Source of the DNA: Dermacentor variabilis | Taxonomy: Eukaryota > Arthropoda > Arachnida > Ixodida > Ixodidae | Assembly (NCBI RefSeq): GCF_050947875.1 | Contig: NC_134572.1 | Location: 153,161,105-153,225,104 of the forward strand | Direction of reading: 5' to 3' | DNA: 64,000 bases | Shown: positions 44,221 through 56,989 of the stretch, piece after piece | How positions within the stretch are numbered: position 1 is the stretch's first letter | Layout of the letters: each line of letters starts with the position of its first letter | Made by a program: the position numbers and the translations under genes | The notes under the pieces: model-generated | Told to the model about the DNA's origin: nothing | Databases searched by the model: none | Seen by the model: the letters and a program-made list of their open reading frames with translations, nothing else

Positions 44221-46446
44221 GGGCGTTCGGCTGGCGCTGGAGCCAGATAGCTGATACACGATAAAAACTGGGTCGACTCTGACGAGGGTGCTTTGCATTG
44301 AAAGTGCGCGCACGCATTTTGTAGCTGTCGATATTACGTTTGTGATGAATCCTGAAGGTTCCAGCTCCATCCTCACCTGAGAACAAAATATCCAGCCGGT
44401 TAGACATTTCTTGCCATATCTGTGTTTGTGTATCAGTAGACAACTACATATTTTCGCACTTCCCAGATGTTTTAGATTCACATTTATTTTCGTTATGGAA
44501 TGTTAATTAGGCCGACCAATTTTTGCTCCGTAATTCACTCGTATGAAAAAAGTTTTCAACGTCGCCATTCGCATTACCTTATCATAAAATATTCCTGCAT
44601 TCGTTAGAGCTCTTATGTGGCTTCATGCAAACAGTTTGCAAAATATGGGCTTTTTTCTGCAAGTATTGTATAGATTCTACAAGTCAGCCATTTCTAGAAC
44701 TACATTCATCCCCGTGTTTGTCCATGTCATCCGAAAACGGTCGTAACAGATTGTCTTAATTCTGAATCAGTGCGACACTGCTGATAAATTGGTATTTCTA
44801 CCCGTGCTCCTTTCTTTATGTCTTGTCTTTCTGTTTGAATGATTCCAGAGTTTGCAGAGTTTCCAGAGAATGATTCCAGAAACGGCTAGATTTTCAGGGA
44901 TTCTAGGATTGATTTACACAATAACAGGGGCTGTTGTTTTCTTAGTTTTCAAGGGAAATAGAGAAATACCGTAAAATATTACGAATCCAGGGTGCAAGGC
45001 AGGGATGAATTGATACATGGGCTCATTTGTGCTGTGCACCCTAGGTCCGCGTCTGCTTTAGCGCTCGGTACCGTTGGCAGTAATTATAAGATGGGTTCCG
45101 CAGAACTTGCGTTTAATCTCTTCTTTTCCAAGTGCCTTCGTTTTCTTTGCAACTGTTCACGTCAGTGTAACAAATTCATTTGTTGCCTATTTTTGCCCTT
45201 GGCACAATTTGAACCACTGGAACTTCAAGTGGCAATGTTTAGTAGAACTTTCCTATAGAGGAAATGGTCCTAATAAAAATTTATCGTTTTGCCTGCAAGA
45301 CATTTTCAATTTATGTAGCATTGCTCTTTACATTAGTTTGATTGTTAGAAACAGCGATACTGATACACGTGCTTATTTATCTTGCTCCGGTGATCGCTTT
45401 TCACCGGTTAACAAGTGTTAAACATTATCGCTCGTCGCAGAACGCTTCTGCATATTTCGGAAGTTTCCCGAATGTTATCGATGTTTCTATTACTTGTCAT
45501 TTGTCAAAGGACCTCGTGCAATATGACTGTACGCGCGACGCGAATTGTGCAGTACTTTCTGGAGGACATGTGGGCACCAGCGATTAAGCTGTAAATTTCG
45601 TCGAGTAATGAGAAAAGCCGACGTGCTTGACCTGCAGATCGGATGTAGGACTATCGCCGACTTTGCTCGCCGCAATCGTTTTGCTTCAGTGTTACTTGTT
45701 TTCCTGGGAATAAGTTCACCCAATAAAGAGTTAAATTTGTGACTCATAGCTTTGAAACTGCAGCGAACTTGACCACCTCTACACTCCGACAACATATTAA
45801 GATTATTTGTTATAATGAAATACAGAGTTACAATTGTACATTAAGATATATTAACATAAAGCAAAGACAAAACGAACACATACGTGAAGATATGCATGCA
45901 CATGTAATAAAAGCTGTCAAGGCATTCCTGTCTCAGTTTTTCTGGCACAGTGCCCCTTCCCAGAAAGCCGTAAGCCCAGAACTCCTGCAAGCCTGCATCT
46001 GAAATGAAAGGCTTCGCGACTGCTACTCCGTATTAAATTATAGTTCCCGATATTGTTGCATACGTAGCGGGTATCATATTTAGAACGCGCAAGTTTATTG
46101 TATGCTGCGTAGAAAACAAAAGTCGCACCAAATCATTTTTTTATGGCGCCTAAAAAATTACTCATAGGAAAGTTCGCCCTGTGTTGACGACATGCGAACT
46201 GAGTATTTGTGACCGATTACTTGTGCCATTGACCATAATAAATAAAAGCAGCGCCCATTGCTCCACAGACTGCATAAAACATTGATTGCGCTATAGCGCA
46301 ACAGTTGCATTTTACACTTTGGTAAAATTTTACCACAGCTCGAAAAACTAATTCACACACAGACAGAGGTGCACAAAAGTTCACGAGCTTGTTTGATGGT
46401 CTGCTTTTTTGAGCGTTCTGTTTAAGTGGTGGTTTATTTCCTACAG
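44221..46446. other. No gene supported; upstream intron or flank of the SDR gene
   Basis: Several ORFs of 80 to 115 codons on both strands, without motifs. The sequence just before 46447 is a typical acceptor (TTATTTCCTACAG). No exon ending in TG in phase 1, as the SDR N-terminus requires, was found here. Confidence 0.4.
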
Positions 46447-46586
46447 GTGCGTCGGCGGGCATTGGCGCGAGCACTGCCCTCCATTTTGCCTCTCTTGGCT
46501 GTTCCCTTTCCCTCACGGCGAGGAACAAAGCAGCACTTGATAGTGTTGCCAAGGCGTGCTGGGAAAATGGGCTCTCAAGCGACAAG
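46447..46586 (+). CDS. Short-chain dehydrogenase/reductase, cofactor-binding exon
   Basis: This exon begins in phase 1, with a Gly codon completed from the previous exon. It encodes GASAGIGASTALHFASLGCS, the glycine-rich NAD(P)-binding turn and first helix of a classical SDR, followed by LSLTARNKAALDSVAKAC. LTARN, with Arg after the second strand, favours NADP(H), but that is inference. It ends in phase 0 at AAG|GTATGG (46586). The preceding Thr of TGxxxGxG should lie in an upstream exon that was not found. Together with the exons at 51206, 53836 and 59324 it forms one gene. Confidence 0.85.
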
Positions 46587-47282
46587 GTATGGAGCTGCGT
46601 TGTCGACGGATTAATTTGGTTCATTTCAAAACGGTGCGCAATGATCCCTGCCTGTGTAGCATATGCACTAGGAAGGGTGCTTTGCTCCAGTCTGATTGGA
46701 GCAAACTTGCGGACGGGCAGGCTATGCATAAAGTTGTATGGCTATGAATGATTTTTTTGTCGTGGCAGTGCTTCCCATGCTACGGAGCGTCGACGAGCCG
46801 TTTCCATGCGGACAATATATTCAGGGAACCTGGGGATCATGAGTTGCATGATATGAGCCTTGAAAGGCAGAGTATATAAGCTTTATGTGCAACTCACATA
46901 AGAATCAGTGAAATGGGTGTCGCTAAATGCCGGGAGTAAGCGGCGCAATGGTTCTGATGTAAAGTTCCATAAATTACAATAAGAATGAGAAAAATCACGG
47001 AACAGCCCCTTTAGTCCGGCTTCTTGACATCGCAGCCACTCCTATATTTTCTGAGGGGCACGCTGAGACTTATCAGCCACAGATCAGTAAATAATTATGC
47101 AGAAAAACACAAAATATGTAGCTTAGATTGCCCAATGCTGCCCGTTTACGCAGTAGTGAACTTGGGGCATATGTAACGCCTGTAAGCTAAATAGACTAAA
47201 CAAACACATTTGGTAAATGAGCAGGAAAATAGACGCTCCACCATAGACGCAAGAGACGTATGAGAGCAGAAGGTGTACAATT

Positions 47283-47640
47283 TTTTTAGAGCGAAAGCTC
47301 TACTCCTCGAGGTACAACTCCCAAGGTCAATTTCGGCGCGCGTTTCAGATTCAGCCGCCGGCTCGCTAGCGTGTAGGTGTGACGTCACGTCACGTGATCC
47401 GCTACGGAGGGGCGTCGCAGCTGCACTCGCCAGTGCCTCGCTGCTGTGTACCACGTGATTAGGCGAGGGTTTAACAGCTGCTTCGCCAGCGCTTGGGCGC
47501 TCAGTTTCGCCATGGACGAAGCGCGCGCGGCTGCCGGCGCGCCAGCTCTTCGCCGCTGGTGCCAGGTTGAGTCTGATCACCCTGCCGATATAGCTTGCCG
47601 CTATGAAGCCATGAAGAACCGTGTCTAACCACGCTTAACA
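47283..47640 (+). other. CpG-rich block with CRE and E-box sites and a small ORF
   Basis: A GC-rich island in an AT-rich intron. It contains TGACGTCA (47380-47387) running into GTCACGTGATCC, a second CACGTG near 47453, and an ORF from ATG 47512 to TAA 47626 (38 codons: MDEARAAAGAPALRRWCQVE then SDHPADIACRYEAMKNRV). It resembles a dispersed tick repeat more than a promoter, but I cannot confirm that. Its orientation matches the SDR gene. Confidence 0.4.
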
Positions 47641-49839
47641 GAGCTGTCAGTCGTATAGGTAGATTTAAACCGCGTTGAGCCTCGGCCACTTTTTTTTTAT
47701 TATACTTCGCGCTCACCGTTCCTGGAGATCGTATCATGTTGGGCCGGAATATACGAGACACAAGCCAGTCCAAAACAATTGACTGCTCCAATTAAAATTA
47801 TTACCTGCATGTTGTTTAACATGTTTTAATGAAGGCTCAAATGGTATCATATGTGCTCTATATAAGAAAAAAAGTATATTTCTCGATGCTTCCATCCTTT
47901 CTATTTTTGTAAAAGAAGTTACAATATTACGCATTTTCTATGGATATTCACTAGCATTATTGGCTAGTTCCAAAAACCTTATAGGCGGTGCGCTTTCATA
48001 ACCATTTTTGTATACATTACTGATTTCTGTCAAACCATTTCGCAATTTCGTCTACGCTATATTTTTTAAGTTTCACTGGGCCTATATGTGCCGTGCCGAT
48101 TTCTTTCCGTTATTCGTGTACGGTAAAATCTTTGTCGTCGTGTTGTTTCATCACGACACGTCCTCATCGTACGAAGAAAAGGCGGCACCGTTTCGCCCCA
48201 AAGGCACATCATTGATAGCGATAGCGAAGTATGAGACAACTACGAGAAACAACATTCGTAGTTTTGCAGGCCGTGAAAATTGTAGTGAGCGTTCGTTTAC
48301 TAATAAATTACAACTCACGGTGCCCCGCGCGCACAAGCAAACATGAGCAAATCTCACTCGATGACCTCGATCGAATTTTCGTTCCCACAACGCTGACATG
48401 TGGAACGCAGAAACGGAAGTATCGGGTGCTTCTCGCCGCCTCTCTCTTGAACGCCTCTGTGAAACTTGGGGTTGCACCACCTCAAAAACTAGGCGTGCGG
48501 GAAGACAACGCTCGTGAAGCCACCAGTCATCTCGACTCTTACGTACTTACGTAGTCTTACGTACTCGACTCTTAGGACCCGCCGGAGATTATCTCCGAAA
48601 CAGGACGCAAGGGCCATGTCCGCGCTAAGCCATGACCGGGCTAGTGTAGCGAACACTTTCGCTGATGCAAACGGCACTGACAACCAGCACCGAAGCAAAC
48701 AAACAAAAAGCACAAATTACTCGAGGGTCTGCAATTAACAACCTCAGGTACGACAAGGAGCTTATGAGTCTCCGTGATTAGCTGAAATCCTACTTGGAGA
48801 CCGCAACGTTTATTATTGCTTTCATTGTTGTTTCCATGAATACTTAACTGATTATACAGAGTTGTTTCCTGCCAAGTGCAGTACGATTTAACAAAAGTAA
48901 CTACAGATGTCGCGTTTAGAGCGCGTTCCCGCAGCTGGTAAACCCCCAAACATCAAAAGGCCGTGAAAATACAAGAGAAAAAATATTTTAGTACGTGTAC
49001 ACAAGCGCTACTTCATCCGTGTTGTGCAGCTTTCGCAGCTCGCCGAAATTACGCAGAGTTTAGATGATGTGACAGGCATTGCACAAGAAGTTTGGTGTTT
49101 TATGCGACAGCACATACAACAAATTATTGATGTTTAGCCCATGATGTGAAGCAGGCACAAGATAGTTGGGGCAATATTATACACAGCAACTGACCTACTA
49201 TTTATGTTTCGTGTTTAAGCGTTGGAATATACTCTATGCTCTACTTTGTGAGCACTGCTGCTACGTGTCACATCTTAGTGAGATGTGCGGCGTCAGGTAT
49301 AGATAAGCATAGTTTATGTTCATAAAATCGTTGGTTATGGTGTTCAATTTAAGAGGCGGAATAACCACGCAAACAAGCTCCGCGGCGCCCATCGCGATAA
49401 AAGAAGAATAACTATTTAACCCTCAGATAAGGTACATTTCAAAATTTTCGATTTCCACTGCTGAATACTTCTTCAGGCTTTTAAACGTTAATAACACCTT
49501 GGTTTAGCTATCATGCACCATAAGTGCTCAATTCAAACAAAAGTCACAACTATTACTAAAGATACAGGGCAGCACGTACACCCATACTAAATAATATTTT
49601 CACATAGACAACATGCATCTTGGTGAACCATATTACCTTTTTTCTGAAGACAAAAATGATAATTTTCAAGCAAGCCTTCAAAGTTTTTTTACTGTATTCC
49701 TATGAGAAAATGGAACCAACGCTTCATTCTGAATTGTTGCTCTATTCTTTACTAGCTCATCCAAAAATACACTTCTGCGCTTTTACTTTTACCTGAGGTA
49801 CTTCTCAGGGACGACGAACCTTCTACATCACCCTCCCGC

Positions 49840-50105
49840 GACGAGTGAGTGAGCTAATGAGCGACAGTATTCCAGCCCCTCTGCCCCCCCCCCCCCCGCC
49901 CCTCTTTGCCAACATTACCCGCCACGAGAGCTCACGCACGATGCTCCCTACCCATCACTTTCGCTCTTCGTCCAAGAGCACTTGCTCTTTCCCTAGGCGC
50001 CTAGGCGCGTTTCCTGCACTTCCCTCCCACAAGTGTGGCCTGGCGTCGTAGCACCGACCTACCACGAAAACGGCCGGAGTAGACAAAGACAGCCATTCAA
50101 CCTAA
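49840..50105 (+). repeat. Direct repeat, left unit (pyrimidine-rich)
   Basis: Shares AATGAGCGACAG, a C/T-rich middle, GCGCGTTTCCTG and ACCGACCTACCACGAAAACG with 50600-50810. It contains a run of 15 C followed by G and more C near 49884-49900. Confidence 0.65.
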
Positions 50106-50599
50106 ACGTTATGCGAACCACCGATATTTATTGTCTGTGCAAGCCCGCACATTAGAGCGAGTGAGCGATAGCTCCCCATCCTCGCCGTCCATGCACGAAA
50201 CTCGGTTGCTTGAAACCTCGCGCAATATCTTTTCGATGTCTCCCCTCGCCTCCTGTACTTCCTTCGCGAGCGCCGGGAAGAGCAAACGTGTTTACGTGAT
50301 GCTCTGCCTGCTGTGTCGACGTCAACGCCGACAGTGTTCGACGGAACGCTCGCCTGCGCCTTCGGTGGTGTATTTTTCGTGGCCGGGAATCTGCTTTCGA
50401 TTCTCGTCCGCCGCGCCGTCCACATTCCATTGGCCACCGCCGGTCGGCCAGCGGGACATGCGACGAACGAGCGCACGACAGCCTTCCCTCCTTCTTTCTC
50501 TGATTCGTCCCTCTGATCACCACTTGAGAGCAGAGGCCCAGAAATTCCTCTCCGCCACTCTCTCTCCCCAAAACAAGCGCCCCTTTTTTGAACTTCCGG

Positions 50600-50810
50600 C
50601 GACGAATGAGCGACAGAGTGCCTCCCTCCTCCTCCCCGCGCCGCTTTTTCCCGATCCTCCCTCCGTGAGAGCTAAGGCACCACGCTCCCCTCAATCCTCC
50701 CTCGCCCCTCAGAGCACGCGCCATTTTCCTTGGCACGTTTCCTCGCCTTCCCTCTTCCGTCCATAACACCGATCTACCAAGAAAACGGCTGGAACAGCCA
50801 AATAACCCTA
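50600..50810 (+). repeat. Direct repeat, right unit (pyrimidine-rich)
   Basis: Counterpart of 49840-50105, about 750 bp downstream and somewhat shorter. Shared end: ACCGATCTACCAAGAAAACG, then GCTGGA. The segment between the repeats (50106-50599) holds overlapping opposed ORFs of over 200 codons that look like a composition effect. Confidence 0.65.
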
Positions 50811-51205
50811 ATCTCCTTAAAATATGTATCTGTGAAATAGAGCCGATGCAGGATTATTATGAGACTTGGCAAAATAGTTCTACCTTTCGTGAAGAAAAAA
50901 GCCCCTGTGAATTTTGTTTATATTAGTTTGGCTACTGTGTAAGAGGTTGATGTACACGCTCGAAGCCTTGTTTATTCAAGACCACGCGTGGATAACATCC
51001 TATATCCATGGCTTGGTATAAATTATCCTAACTGCGATGAACCGGCGGACAGATCGAACATGAAGAATCGCAGTACAATAATGTAGAGTGCCCACCGATG
51101 CTAAGAGGCTGGATTAACAGCTGGTGCCGCAACATTCGCCTTTGTTAAAGTAGATGGAACAATCGCTCAATTACTCTGCTTCTTTGTCTTCTCTTTCCTT
51201 TCCAG

Positions 51206-51298
51206 GTACTTGTTTTGCCAGGAGACGTAACAGTCGGCGAGGATGTCGCCGCTGTAGTGGAAAAGACCGTGAAGCACTTCGGAAAAATTGATATTCTA
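51206..51298 (+). CDS. SDR exon, adenine-pocket region
   Basis: 31 codons in phase 0 on both sides (acceptor TTTCCAG, donor CTA|GTAAGT). It encodes VLVLPGDVTVGEDVAAVVEK then TVKHFGKIDIL. GDVT carries the Asp that holds the adenine ring in classical SDRs. HFGKIDILVNNAG is a standard SDR segment and continues directly into the next exon. The join to the previous exon needs no extra residues. Confidence 0.85.
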
Positions 51299-53835
51299 GT
51301 AAGTAACAAGTATAATGCTTGAAGCCTCCTGAGAGTTGTAGTTTTACAATGAATACTTCGAAAAATCTTTGCGCTACGATAACACTTGGATATTATTTCT
51401 CTTGATTTTACCGTCCTTGGCGAAGAATGTCAGCTTCATTCAACTATATTTACCGAAATTATTTCATGAATACTAAAAAAAAAAACATTGGCCGGGAAGA
51501 AGGCAAAATATTGTCTTTTCTTCTTTTCGTATTTTAGTTTCTTTCAAGTATATTCGCTGAAACCATAGATCAGCTGAAACATTTTATCAACTTGTGATAA
51601 ATCCTAGAATACGACCGTTCAAAAATAAAATGATAAACAGCGATGGGATAGATAAGATACGCTAGATCATCTTTATTAGGGAAATCGCGGCATCCATCTC
51701 TGTCACAGTGCGCACTTCGTTGCTAGGATTGTTGCAGCAGTTGAAGGCCTGGGGCATAACTAACAAACAAAATGTGGATGGCGAAATACAGTGCGCTTTG
51801 AACTGCAGCTTGTTTCTCTGATTATTCACAATCCTGCCGGTTCAGCAGAAATTTTTGTTTTTTCGGTATTCGTAGTGAGGTCAAGTAAAATGAGGAAAAT
51901 GTAAGGCGCGCTTAAGAAAACAATCTTTTTTTTTGTTCCGCTACGGTTTTGACCAAACATCCTTGCTTACGTGTAATGACCGCAATGCCGATTTTGTGGT
52001 GTTGCCAGTCTCCAATCCCAAGACAAACAAGCAGCATCCGGAGCGGTGTAAATTTTGTACATGTAGGTGAGTTTCTCTGCGACCTAAAATTTTATACTGT
52101 CATCCCTTTACTTCATTATTGCGTTGGCAGACCTATTGCACTGACTTACATTCTAACGCCTCCTTAAAGATACATTTCGATAGAAAGAATTGTTTTGTTA
52201 TTTGTCTTAGCTAGTGCAATATGGATGTATTCTTGAGTGAACACTTGCCATCACTGCACGTCATAGGATGCAGGAGCGAAAGTAGCTTTACAATTTCGAG
52301 CTTATGTTTAAACAATGTCAAGACTGCTTATATTGTTTGGCTAGAAATAAGTCCTTTAGAAATGTACGCAAGGCATCTGTTACATAACTCCCCTTTATCT
52401 TGTCATCTCTGCATCCCCGACTGCTAAAAATGGTCGCAAATAGGACGCGTTTCTCATTAAGCTCCGTGTCTTTCTTATCTGAAAACCCAGTGACAATGGC
52501 CCAGTCTCATACATGAACATTGAGCCTGTGTGGTATAGTTGCGCGGAGCCTGGGTGCTGGGTGACTGAATATCGGGGCACTGGTTACCGGAAAATTGGCT
52601 TTTGTGTAATTCTAGAGAATTTTCATAATGCGTTCATTGTAACTGTAAATGAAGCTGGAACACTGCGACAAAAAAATTAAGAACAAGCGTGCCGATAACT
52701 AAGACACGCTTACGTGCACGATTCGAACCGTTGAGCACAACAATTTCAGTCGTACACACAACGCGTCGCCATCTTGAAACACAAAGCCCCGTTCAGATGG
52801 TTTTGTATGTAACAACTACTTTATATTCACCGTCTTATCTTTTTGTCGTTCGAGAAGAGAGATCTGAGTTCCTTAGTGCGGGCGACATGCAAACCAAGGT
52901 TATTTCAGTGGTTGCAAATGTGCTACATAAACAATTCAATCAATTGCCTCACTCGGTGAGTACGGCGTTCGCGCCGGACTGCTAAGCATTTATTCACTTC
53001 TATATAAACAAAACTTAACTTCTGAACTGTGGACGAAAAATTTTAGTATTACCTTTTGTTTTAGCCCTTATACGTAGACTTTGTCCCTACTGTACGTGCC
53101 CCGTGAGCTAGAGCCGTAATGAACATTAGAATTAGCGCTGTACTTCGTCTTCGGCGTTCGTTGGGAGGGACAGAAATAATCAACTATGAAGAATTGGTAA
53201 ACTATTAGAGTGTAGTTGCGATTATGTCGGATTAACAAAGAATGTTGCACTTTCCACCAAAAGGCGAAAAAGCATCGATCGCAATATAATATTATTATAT
53301 AGCTTGCAAAGTAAGGATACTAGGTTCATCGACCGTGTGCATTTGTAGGCATTCGCTTACTAACGTAATTAATAAGCGTGATCCCATGCGCACGCAGGCA
53401 AACATTAACACACCTCCCTCGATGACCACGCAAACGTGCTGTCAGAACGTTGACGTTATGAAGAGCTTCAGTAGCGGCGAGGTAATTGCCCTTTGAGCTG
53501 CTTATGGCTTCAACGCGAACTTTCGGTGTGCTAGAAGATAATGCAACACACTGCCCTTTGCTCCCCGTACGAAGTAGTGAGCAGGAAAGCACTAGAACAC
53601 AATATTTTCGTCCCGTTCGAGTTTCCTGCGTTATATCGTTCTCTTTCCATAAAAAAATCCCGCCTGTCTGAGACACTTCAACATCATCACTCCTTAGTCC
53701 GAGAAAGTGATTTCATCAGCTGAGATGGAATTACGACTCATTCGTAATAATTTCAAATGTAGCAAGCATTCAAACAAATGTAGCGCAAATGCTCTTTTGT
53801 CAATTTATATGAGATTGCTCAATTTGCGTCTTCAG
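51299..53835 (+). other. SDR intron (2537 bp)
   Basis: GTAAGT to TTGCGTCTTCAG. AT-rich, with short ORFs only, none recognised. Confidence 0.6.
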
Positions 53836-53974
53836 GTGAACAACGCGGGAATATTGATGGAAGGATACACAGACACTGCAACAATGGAACAGTTTGACAC
53901 CGTTTGGAACGTCAACTTTCGTGGTCCGCTCTGTGTGATGCGACACACTCTGCCCTACTTGCGTGAAAGCAAAG
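53836..53974 (+). CDS. SDR exon, NNAG and tetrad Asn region
   Basis: 46 codons plus one base. It begins VNNAGILMEGYTDTATMEQF, holding the NNAG motif that stabilises the central sheet, then VWNVNFRGPLCVMRHTLPYL. The Asn of NVN corresponds to the tetrad Asn of classical SDRs. It ends AAAG|GTGCGT in phase 1. Excellent match to the family in length and order. Confidence 0.9.
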
Positions 53975-54990
53975 GTGCGTGATATTTTATGATTGAGCGT
54001 CACCTAACGAGCTGCCGTGCTTTTCATGTGTGTTTCACTGGCCAATGGCACATTCCAGGCTGCAAAGGCTAACGAACACAGTTGGTGGAGAGGTTTAAAA
54101 GCTCGGTACAATGAGCTCTTGCTTAGCGTCAAAAGGGCGTTCTAGATTTCACCGAAACGGTCTTTTTTGTAATTTGTGGAACGTTAAACAGATGGTGAAA
54201 AAAGCAGTTGGCCCATCAATTCAAATGAAATTTTTCTTTAAAAAATTCTACATATTGTAATTGCGGTTACATGATAGTGTGGATAAGTAATATAATATGA
54301 AGTTGGAAAATAGTGCGACTCTGAAAAGATATTCCAAACCAATCCCTTATTTTTTAAGTTTCTAAGGGATACATTCATGTTAACAGCAGGAAAAATTGTA
54401 AATCAGAGGAAACGAAAGCCACCCTATCTCATAAGCTAACCCCGTTAGTTTAGAGGAAGTTAGATAAATTCAATGAGAGCTGGTATTCATTTCTCAATTT
54501 GACTGCCCACATTTCTGTCAGACGCAATAAAAAGAGGACATTTTGTAACCGCGGTTGACGGCAATATTTTGCGTGTTAAACCCTCTAGAAGAACGAGATG
54601 GGGTTTTCAGCTGCGCGCTGCGCGTTACCTCGGCGAGAGCGCACGGATACGAAGCCATTACCACGTCTGCCCTACTGTGCGACCAGCTATCGCAAGTGCA
54701 ATTGAGTGCAAATGCAACCGCGGCAGGTCTGCCGGATCGCGCGTGGCCACGTTACACTCTCTCTGGTAGAATCGGTGTGTAGGCATGGCTTGGCTCGGTC
54801 GTCTGGGTCACCAATTCGTGTGAGGCGGTGCGAATAGGTAGCCGCCATAGCCACGGCTCATTTAGGCCGGGTAACCATGGTGCAGCGAAATCTCGGGAGC
54901 GACCGACACCGCGGCCGCTCAGGCCGAGCGCGCTAGCGTGTTCTTTTCTCGCTCTACCTACACCTGAGCCCATCTCCTTCTCCGCCTGCT

Positions 54991-56065
54991 TTGGAGGCGA
55001 TAGTCGCGCCACTACATCCTCATATCTGGACAGCTGAAGGACAACTGATAATGCTGTCTGGAATATGCATGACAAGAATTACCGTTAATGACAAGACCGG
55101 CACTGCGACATCTCTTACACTCCATCAGTGCTCACGAGACGTGATTCTGGGTATGGACCTTCTGAAGCAACACGGTGCAGTCCTCGACCTGAAGTCCCAG
55201 TTGACAACGCTATGTGAAGACTAGCGGATACTGCTGGAGACATCCATGGAGGAAAAGTGATGCTGCTCTGCTTCAGCATGGATTTCGAACACATCAACAA
55301 GGGCACCATATTCCACAACAACAAACTGTGGAACTCAGCAATACGTTTGTCCTTTCGAATTCTGTCGCAACTACTCAATGGCCCTAGTTCTCAAACCATC
55401 TTTTGACATAGATACAATTTTGCCAGTGCATCAACAAGAAAACCTTCGAAGTATTCTGCTCTGGCCCATGGACAGGTTTTCGGCGCCCTCAAGCATTCAA
55501 CAAATTACATTAACTAAGCATGGCATGATAATTGAAGACTGCACTCGCCGATTCCGCCAGAGCCCTTGCAATGTTACGTCACGAGAACAAGAAGCTATAA
55601 AGTAATAAATTTACGAATTGCTGCGCGACTAAACCAACAAGTCGGCGAAAACTCCGTGGGAGTCTCCTGTGGTCTTAGTGATGAATAAAGATTGATGTAT
55701 GCGTTTTCGCGTGGAGAATCGTCGCCTCAACAAGGTCACGAAGAAGGACTCTTGCCCCCTCCCACAGACAGATGACGCACTGGGCCGACTTGGCAATGCA
55801 AAATATTTTTCGTCGATGGATCTTAAGACGGGCTACTGGCAAATCGAAGTCAGCGAGATGGACAGAGAAAATACTGCCTTTATACACCTGACGGCGTCTT
55901 CGAATACAAGGCCATGCATTTTGGCTTTTGCTTGGACATGCAACATTCCAGCGCGTGATGGACACGGTCCTGGCAGGCCTAATGTGGTGGACGTGTCTCG
56001 TCTACTTGCATGTGGCGTCGTCTTCGCCAGAAACTTAGGCGTTTTCGTTTTCAAGAGTGTGTTGT
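54991..56065 (+). mobile_element. Ty3/Gypsy LTR retrotransposon pol relic
   Basis: The order protease then RT is readable. CSRDVILGMDLLKQHGA (from 55126) is the end of a retropepsin-like domain. RRFRQSPCNVTSREQEAIK leads to the RT, which reads FRVENRRLNKVTKKDSCPL, LPQTDDALGRLGNAKYFSSM and then DLKTGYWQIEV. After about 55880 the frame shifts, and the YLDD region is not readable. No LTRs, gag or integrase were seen, so only a pol fragment is present. Confidence 0.8.
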
Positions 56066-56073
56066 TACGATGA
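55699..56073 (+). pseudogene. Gypsy reverse transcriptase fragment
   Basis: Matches the start of a Gypsy RT: VENRRLNKVTKKD, then NAKYFSSMDLKTGYWQIEV with the first catalytic Asp in SMDLKTGY. The following sequence is recognisable only with frameshifts (for example an F-C-L-D-M-Q-H-S-S-A stretch). Not functional. Confidence 0.75.
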
Positions 56074-56619
56074 GGTGCGTTTATTTAAATATGAATTGAA
56101 GAAAATGGGAGAGGGGTTGCCGTGCCAACACCGAGCTGCTCTAAAGAAAAGTGCACCCATTCCTCGTCTGCCATCCTTCCTGTCGCGTTAGAGTAACACA
56201 GACGAAGCCCGCTGGCCGAGTAACTGTTGCGTGCACTGAGACGCACGGTGATGACAGCGCTTCAGGCGGGCAACGTAAACAAACTGCGTCTTCTTAGAAA
56301 GACGGCTATTAGACACGAGACGAGCAATCTACGGGTCCCATCACTTAGGTGATAGGCGATGACGAAAGGCCCGGTGTAACCAGCCAGAAAGTGCTAGCAC
56401 AGGCCGCACTTGCGAAGTGATGTCCGGAGTCACACGATGTTGCCGTTGTTGTACGACACATCCTTACGCCGTGAATTTTAGCTGATCTTGGAGCGGTCCA
56501 TGGACGCCAATCTACGGACATGAGGTATCGTGCTTCCTCAACTAGCCTGTTGAAGTTGAAGCCTGTTGCTAGCCCCTTTTCATTCTTTCGTGAGCCTGTC
56601 TCGGAACATGAAGTTTTCT
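56066..56619. other. No gene recognised
   Basis: Intronic sequence between two transposon relics. An open frame on the minus strand at 56345-56629 has no recognised motif. Confidence 0.35.
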
Positions 56620-56989
56620 CTGCTTTCATGTCACTGCGAAATAGTTCCTAGTGTGATTTTGAAAGCATGCAAATTAGACCGGTAAAGCACGTGTTAGATA
56701 TTGTCACACCGTATCTTACATATATTATTAATTTTTGTTTGTCCAGTGCAACTTTTCCAAAAAGAATGCAAATCGCTAAAGTAAGCGTTTTATTTGAAAA
56801 GAGAGACAGAAATGACATCCAAAATTATATGCCTATATCCATATTGCCTATCTTATCTTAGGGGTTGGAAATAATCTTACATCGCTAACTTAATAATTTT
56901 TTAGAGAAGAACAACATAATATCACCGGCCCAATTCGGCTTCAGAAAGCGTAAATCCACCGAATATTCACTGTTGGAACGAAAGGAATT

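Larger units (their letters stand above)
46587..51205 (+). other. SDR intron (4619 bp)
   Basis: It runs from GTATGG to TTTCCTTTCCAG and separates exons in phase 0. It contains the CpG-rich block at 47283-47640 and the pyrimidine-rich direct repeats at 49840-50810. The rest is AT-rich with no recognised elements. Confidence 0.65.

Noticed and set aside
50131..50769. Opposed ORFs of 205 and 211 codons
   Set aside because: They overlap almost completely on opposite strands in pyrimidine-rich sequence and show no domain. Best explained by composition.
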